From contig JARXKR010000072.1 in assembly GCA_030271565.1 (NCBI GenBank), positions 1 through 11,187 on the forward strand: 11,187 nucleotides of DNA, read 5' to 3'. Position 1 is the stretch's first letter. Each line of letters opens with the position of its first letter. A program made the translations under genes and the position numbers. The stretch is from Pseudomonadota bacterium. Its GTDB lineage: Bacteria > Pseudomonadota > Alphaproteobacteria > Sphingomonadales > Sphingomonadaceae. Below, piece after piece: positions 7,405 to 11,187 of the stretch. The notes beneath the pieces were generated by a model that saw only the letters and a list, made by a program, of their open reading frames with translations, did not search any database and was not told the DNA's origin.

Positions 7405-9383
7405 TACAGCCCCTGACAGACGTTCTGTGCGTCACTGCCCACGAACGGCGCGAAGGGGCAACTGACATAGCGCAGGCGCGCATTGGCGCCGCCGCCGAGA
7501 TCGAATACGAAGGTATCCGAACGGATCGCTTGCGGCGCGTTGCCCAGCGTGCCGAGCACACTCGCGGCATTGCTCAGCCCGAGGAACGCGATCATGTCAT
7601 CCTGGTCGATCCCGTCCCCCGAAACTCCGATCGCGCCGACCAGAGTGTTGCCGCGATAGATCGGCACTCCGCCGGCGAAGATCTGCACCCCGTTCTGCAG
7701 ACGGTTCTGACCCGGTGCGGCATCGGGAATAAAGCTGCAGCGGGGAGGGGTATCGCTGCCGCTCGCCCCGGTGACGAAATTCAGGTGCTGGCCCAAGTTG
7801 GTCAGCACCAGCGCCGATTGCAGCCCGGTCGAGAACGGGCTCCACTGGGCGAACGGGCGCGATAATGGTCCATTGGGACGCGACACTTCGCCATCGGGAA
7901 AAAACGGCCGCGACAGGTTGCCGATCGCGCGCGCCGAGAAAGCGGTCTTGCCGGTCAGCACCGCAGGGTCGTTGAAGAAGCTGCGCATCGCGGGGACAAA
8001 GCTGCGCACATCGGGGCTGGGATCGGCGAGCAATTGCGCAGCGGCAGTGGGATTGGTGAAGAAGGCTGCGGTGCGCGCTTTTTGCAGCGAGACGTCGATC
8101 CCGAAGATCGGTGCATCGGGCGAACGGACCAGCCCCAGCGGCACTCCTCGGGTATCGACCAGTGAGATGGTGACCTGGGCCAGACTATCGAGCGGGCGGC
8201 GGATTTGCGCGCGGGCCTTGCTCATCACACCGAACGCCTGCTCGAGAATCCGCTGCGCTTCGAGCGCTGAAATCGGCGTGCCGACTTCTGCCGCGTCGCT
8301 GCCGGCGCGCAAGGGGAAGCGGCTGGTGCCCGAACCGTTGGACAGAACGAAGGCATCACCGTTGGTAAATTCGCTGCTGGTCGCCCGGCGCACGCCCGAG
8401 GCTTCGCTACCGTAAACTGCCCCGGCGAGCACGCTGGTCGCGGCGTAATAACCGGTCACGGGGGCGAGCGCGCCAAGCGCCGGGACGGTCGCGGCGTAGC
8501 TCGCCCCGGCAACGCCAGCCAGACTGGCATAGTCGGCATCGGTGTAGCGCAGCGTGGTGCCGTCGAGCGAAACGCGGTCGGCTCGGACCTCAAGTGGTGC
8601 TTCGAAGCCGACGGTTCCCGCGAGCGCGATCCGCTCGTCGTTGTCGCTATCGACGTCGAGCACATTCGGATCAAAACCGTAAACGCCGTCCGCTGCTACG
8701 CCAACTCCGCCGACCACCACGCCGTTCTTGTACAGCGGGAACCCGCCCGGATCGGCCGACAGCCCCAGCGGCGAGCGCTTCGGGCCGATCTGGAACGCCG
8801 GTCCGGACGCGAGCCGGGTGTTGAGATCGGAACACGGCAGCTGGCTGAACTGCACCCCGAACAGCGGCCCGCTCTCCAACCCGACGGTCGACGGCGCGGG
8901 CGGAAAGTGCTGCTGGACGATCATGCTCGCGGTGCGGGTCGAAAAGGCGTTGCCGCTGCTTGAGAGGTAAGCCCCGGTGATCGCCTTGGCGATGGCTGCA
9001 CCTTCGGCCGGGACCGTCAGTCCCTGCAGATCGCGCTGCGAACCGTCGGCGGCGCGCGGGATTGCCGCAGAGGCTGGTGCGCCGGTCATCCGCAGCACGG
9101 CAAGGACATTGCCGACCCGGTCGGTCACTGCGATCACCGCAGGGTGACCGTCGGAAGCAGCTTGCATCGCAGCTTCGGCGAGCACTTTCTGGACGTCTGC
9201 CACTGCCAGCGATTCCGCCGCAGGGGCGGTGTAAGACAGGCCCGGTGGCGGGCTGGGGGTGGGAGCTGGAACCGGGGGGCTGCCCCCACCGCCGCCTGAG
9301 CCGCTGCCGCTACCTCCGCCGCCACAAGCGCTGAGCGCCATCAGCACCGCTCCAGCCACAGGACGCGCCCCGCAGCGGCTCAT
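7404..9383 (-). CDS. Lipoprotein with two tandem GlcG/HbpS-type (heme-binding-like) domains
   Basis: This 659-aa protein has a lipoprotein signal peptide with the lipobox LSAC (Cys20). A Gly/Ser- then Pro-rich tether follows (21-48), so it should be anchored in a membrane facing the periplasm or surface. Domain 1 (about 57-260) starts LAVADVQKVLAEAA, continues HPAVIAVTDRVGNVLAVLRM, and ends with GGFPLYKNGVVVGGVGVAADG. Domain 2 (about 370-610) repeats the order with QVTISLVDTRGVPLGLVRSP and GGVPIYRGNTLVGAIGVSGDG. These are hallmarks of the GlcG/HbpS family (DUF336), whose studied members bind heme non-covalently. Single-domain members are about 130-180 aa, so this is an expanded duplicate. There is no CXXCH; the remaining Cys (184, 549, 642, 656) could form disulfides. 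The ATG overlaps the upstream stop by 4 bases (ATGA). I infer a heme-binding, sensing or structural partner of the cytochromes; the specific role is unknown. Confidence 0.85.
   Translation of the reverse strand: MSRCGARPVAGAVLMALSACGGGGSGSGSGGGGGSPPVPAPTPSPPPGLSYTAPAAESLAVADVQKVLAEAAMQAASDGHPAVIAVTDRVGNVLAVLRMTGAPASAAIPRAADGSQRDLQGLTVPAEGAAIAKAITGAYLSSSGNAFSTRTASMIVQQHFPPAPSTVGLESGPLFGVQFSQLPCSDLNTRLASGPAFQIGPKRSPLGLSADPGGFPLYKNGVVVGGVGVAADGVYGFDPNVLDVDSDNDERIALAGTVGFEAPLEVRADRVSLDGTTLRYTDADYASLAGVAGASYAATVPALGALAPVTGYYAATSVLAGAVYGSEASGVRRATSSEFTNGDAFVLSNGSGTSRFPLRAGSDAAEVGTPISALEAQRILEQAFGVMSKARAQIRRPLDSLAQVTISLVDTRGVPLGLVRSPDAPIFGIDVSLQKARTAAFFTNPTAAAQLLADPSPDVRSFVPAMRSFFNDPAVLTGKTAFSARAIGNLSRPFFPDGEVSRPNGPLSRPFAQWSPFSTGLQSALVLTNLGQHLNFVTGASGSDTPPRCSFIPDAAPGQNRLQNGVQIFAGGVPIYRGNTLVGAIGVSGDGIDQDDMIAFLGLSNAASVLGTLGNAPQAIRSDTFVFDLGGGANARLRYVSCPFAPFVGSDAQNVCQGL
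7405..7414 (-). promoter_or_regulatory. Ribosome binding site for the porin gene (GTG start)
   Basis: On the minus strand, AGGGG (7414-7410) stands 5 bases before GTG 7404, which itself overlaps the TAG stop of the lipoprotein gene. The site lies inside the end of the upstream coding sequence, consistent with coupled re-initiation. It is the main reason to prefer GTG 7404 over the second in-frame GTG at 7398. Confidence 0.6.
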
Positions 9384-10735
9384 CGCAGCGCCCCGATTGC
9401 GCGCACCGCTTGACCCAGTGTGGCGCGGAACTGGCCTGGGTTATAATCGGTCGGGCTGGCGACTGCAGCATAGGCACGGTTGATATTCTCGCGGATTCCG
9501 GCTGCGGCACCCACCGTCACCCGTCCGTCACGGACCAGCGCGTTGAGCAGCGTATCGACCGCCATCACCGCTTGAGCCGACCCGGCGTAGTCGGTAAATC
9601 GCGGCGAGATCGCGCGTCCGCCGATCGCCGCGATCACGCGGAACGCGGTGTCGCTGCCGCCGGGGGCGCGCGCCATCGCCGCGCCCAGCGCACCGGCTGC
9701 CGCGTCGAGACGCTTGGCCGCCGCAACCGCTTCGGCGCGGCCCTTGCCCATCGCCGCATGAAAGCCGCGCGCCGCGGCATCGAATTGCGCGGCCTGGCTG
9801 GGCGCCAGAACCAGCGCCACTGCCGACAGCATGATGATATTCTCATCGTTGTAGGGCGGCTGGGCGAACGGAATTGGACGGCCCGGGTTGGTCTCGAACG
9901 TCCGCGCTCGCTCGGGATTGTCGTCGATCCCGCGGTGGCATGAATGGCAATCGTAGAACGTGAATTCGGGAAAGATCCCGTTGCTGGCGAGGTCGGCGCG
10001 GCCAAACAGACCGAGCGAGCGTTGCACCGCCTCGGCCTGCCCGACCGCCCACAACCGGACCCCGTCGTTTTGGGCTTTGCGCGCGGCATAGTCGGCGTCG
10101 ACATTCCAGTGCTGCTGGAGCGAGGAGAACAAGTCGAGCTCGAACGCGATGCGCGGGTGGCCTGCCGCCATCATCGCATGGGTGACGAATTGCCCGGGCT
10201 TGCCGCTGCCCAAATGGCAATCGAGGCAAACCCCGGCACGGACCACCGGATTGTCGAGCGCGATCATCCCGTTCGCGACATTGCCGCCGTGGCTTGCCCC
10301 CACCGCATAGTGGCTGGCAATCCAGCCCGACGCCGCGCCGTGACAGCCCTCGCAGCCGACCCCGTCGGAGATCTGGAACCGCGCGCCGCGTTCTCCCGGC
10401 GGGGTGGCGTGGCAGCCAAGGCAGGCCCCGGCCGAACCCGCTGCACCGAGCCCGAGCGTGGTCGCGATCCGCTGCCCGCGCGGCGAGATCAGCCCGGCAT
10501 AGGTCCGGCTGTGGGCACCGCCACGCGCGCTCGGTTCTTGCCACAGTCTGAGCTCGTCCTGGCGGACCACCGCGCCGTCGCCCTCGGCGCGGCCATGACA
10601 GGTCGAACCGGCGCAGCTCGCGACGCCTTCATAACGTCCGGCGGCGAGCGCAGCACCTGTCGCCAGACCGGCAAGCGTGGCAACGCCGAGAAGCGCAACT
10701 ACCCAACGACGAACGGCAGTTCCGATGTGCGGCAT
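9380..10735 (-). CDS. Periplasmic pentaheme cytochrome, cytochrome c554-like
   Basis: From ATG 10735 the product is 451 aa; this start has GGAGGG at 10740-10745. The longer reading from 10816 adds 27 residues of intergenic-type sequence and buries the signal peptide, so I reject it. The signal peptide covers about residues 1-32 (RR, hydrophobic core, then ALA-AG). Heme sites are an unusual CX4CH at Cys41 (CAGSTCHG), then CXXCH at Cys105, 128 (GVGCEGCHG), 170 and 263, giving five predicted hemes. Extra His residues (HGG near 149, HAMM near 186, GHPR near 193) are candidate distal ligands. The pattern resembles the multiheme cytochrome c554 family. Hemes occupy the N-terminal 60%; the last ~170 residues are Ala-rich and helical without hemes. 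It is the first gene of the operon. I infer a periplasmic electron carrier feeding or accepting electrons from the outer-membrane part; its redox partner is not in the window. Confidence 0.88.
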   Translation of the reverse strand: MPHIGTAVRRWVVALLGVATLAGLATGAALAAGRYEGVASCAGSTCHGRAEGDGAVVRQDELRLWQEPSARGGAHSRTYAGLISPRGQRIATTLGLGAAGSAGACLGCHATPPGERGARFQISDGVGCEGCHGAASGWIASHYAVGASHGGNVANGMIALDNPVVRAGVCLDCHLGSGKPGQFVTHAMMAAGHPRIAFELDLFSSLQQHWNVDADYAARKAQNDGVRLWAVGQAEAVQRSLGLFGRADLASNGIFPEFTFYDCHSCHRGIDDNPERARTFETNPGRPIPFAQPPYNDENIIMLSAVALVLAPSQAAQFDAAARGFHAAMGKGRAEAVAAAKRLDAAAGALGAAMARAPGGSDTAFRVIAAIGGRAISPRFTDYAGSAQAVMAVDTLLNALVRDGRVTVGAAAGIRENINRAYAAVASPTDYNPGQFRATLGQAVRAIGALR

Positions 10736-10837
10736 GGTGCCCTCCAACCAGAAAGCAGTCTGGCATGATGGGCGGGTTGGGGCAAGGCGGTCGTCACCGC
10801 TGCCCCCCGTTGCCACCGCCGAGAGCGCAGCGCATAA
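10736..10837. promoter_or_regulatory. Divergent promoter region between the cytochrome operon and the CHASE2 gene
   Basis: About 100 bases separate the divergent start codons, so both promoters must lie here or extend into the genes. A tentative sigma70-like pair for the operon on the minus strand is TTGCCC (10785-10780) and CAGACT (10762-10757) with a 17-base spacer. The match is weak, as is usual in high-GC alphaproteobacteria. The region also contains the inverted repeat at 10779-10806, overlapping the candidate -35 box, which would suit an operator. I see no convincing promoter for the CHASE2 gene. Confidence 0.35.
10779..10806. repeat. Interrupted inverted repeat (possible operator)
   Basis: GGGGCA (10779-10784) pairs with TGCCCC (10801-10806). 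After a two-base bulge (AG), GCGGT (10787-10791) pairs with ACCGC (10796-10800) around a CGTC loop. It lies upstream of the operon ribosome binding site and covers the candidate -35 element. It may be an operator for a regulator encoded elsewhere or a leader hairpin. In a GC-rich region some palindromes arise by chance, so the functional claim is weak. Confidence 0.4.
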
Positions 10838-10846
10838 GTGCAGCCG

Positions 10847-11187
10847 ATGGGCACGGGTCTGGGAGCATTGTTGCGCCGCCTGCCAGGCGGGCGCTGGCTG
10901 GCGCTGGCGGCGCTGTTCGCGCTGCTTGCCACGGCCGATTTCGGTTGGTTCGACGCGACCCGGATCATCGACCAGCGCGGCGGGGATGTGCTGCTGGCGC
11001 TTAATGCGCAGCGCCGGCCGCCGTCCGACCAGGTGGTAATCGTCGATATCGACCAGAAATCGCTCGAAGAGATGAATGACGATGCCGGCTCATGGCCCTG
11101 GCCGCGCTCGGTCCACGGCGAACTGATCGACGCCATCGCCAGCCAGCACCCGCAGGCAATCGTGTTCGACATCCTGTTCAACGAGCC
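10847..11187 (+). CDS. CHASE2-domain sensor protein, 5' part (runs off the window)
   Basis: An open frame runs from ATG 10847 (or GTG 10838, three codons earlier; an in-frame TAA at 10835 bounds it) to the last base, 113-116 codons without a stop. It begins with a short basic stretch and one membrane helix (WLALAALFALLATADFGWF), then enters an extracytoplasmic CHASE2 domain. Typical motifs are VVIVDIDQKSLEEM, GSWPWPRSVHGELID and AIVFDILFNE. CHASE2 proteins usually follow this domain with further membrane helices and an output module (class III adenylate/guanylate cyclase, diguanylate cyclase or histidine kinase), which lies beyond the window. Neither start has a strong ribosome binding site. 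It is divergent from the cytochrome operon, so a regulatory link is possible but unproven; the two may simply be neighbours. Confidence 0.8.
   Translation, partial: MGTGLGALLRRLPGGRWLALAALFALLATADFGWFDATRIIDQRGGDVLLALNAQRRPPSDQVVIVDIDQKSLEEMNDDAGSWPWPRSVHGELIDAIASQHPQAIVFDILFNE

Noticed and set aside
7404..9383. Glycolate oxidase accessory gene glcG
   Set aside because: The domain family matches, but the protein is a duplicated, lipid-anchored version with no glycolate genes nearby, so the symbol would mislead.
1448..10735. Naming the genes mtrA/mtrB/mtrC or pioA/pioB
   Set aside because: The arrangement is similar in logic, but heme number and spacing, the propeller fusion and the barrel sequence do not match those families by eye.
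10736..10816. Longer N-terminus for the pentaheme cytochrome (27 extra residues from 10816)
   Set aside because: The internal ATG at 10735 has a strong GGAGGG site and is followed directly by a standard signal peptide; the extension is non-signal-like and covers the promoter/palindrome region.

Overview
The window reads as chromosome of a high-GC alphaproteobacterium, most likely a member of the Sphingomonadales. The basis is codon use and, mainly, two intergenic repeats (24-nt arms beginning TGAGCCTGTCGAAGCACTG, and 28-nt arms beginning CGTCATCCCGGCG) of kinds I know to be common in sphingomonad genomes. The lineage is an inference, since no rRNA or other marker gene is present.

Layout. Bases 1-842 (+ strand) hold a small unrecognised protein and an unrecognised multi-pass membrane protein. 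The last ~60 codons of the membrane protein run through what looks like the non-coding remnant of a REP-associated (RAYT-type) mobile element. Bases 843-1447 are gene-free but rich in repeats: an irregular array of a TGTNACC motif and two large REP-type inverted repeats. Bases 1448-10735 (- strand) are one compact four-gene operon. Bases 10736-10837 are a short divergent intergenic region with an inverted repeat. From 10838/10847 to the window end (+ strand) is the 5' part of a CHASE2-domain sensor gene.

The operon is the main content. In transcription order it encodes (1) a periplasmic cytochrome with five predicted c-type hemes, one of them bound through CX4CH; (2) a lipoprotein with two tandem GlcG/HbpS-type domains; (3) a large outer-membrane beta-barrel ending in Phe; (4) a 1352-residue exported protein with ten CXXCH heme sites followed by an LVIVD-type beta-propeller. 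All three junctions overlap by 1 or 4 bases (ATGA, TAGTG, TGATG), so the proteins are probably made together and in proportion. A barrel between two multiheme cytochromes is the logic of porin-cytochrome conduits (Mtr/Pio/Omb types), which move electrons across the outer membrane. Here, however, the proteins do not resemble MtrA/B/C, the terminal cytochrome carries a propeller, and a putative heme-binding lipoprotein sits between the parts. My inference is an undescribed outer-membrane electron-transfer or surface redox system. Substrate and direction of electron flow cannot be read from the sequence. No quinol dehydrogenase, cytochrome maturation gene or transcription factor lies inside the window.
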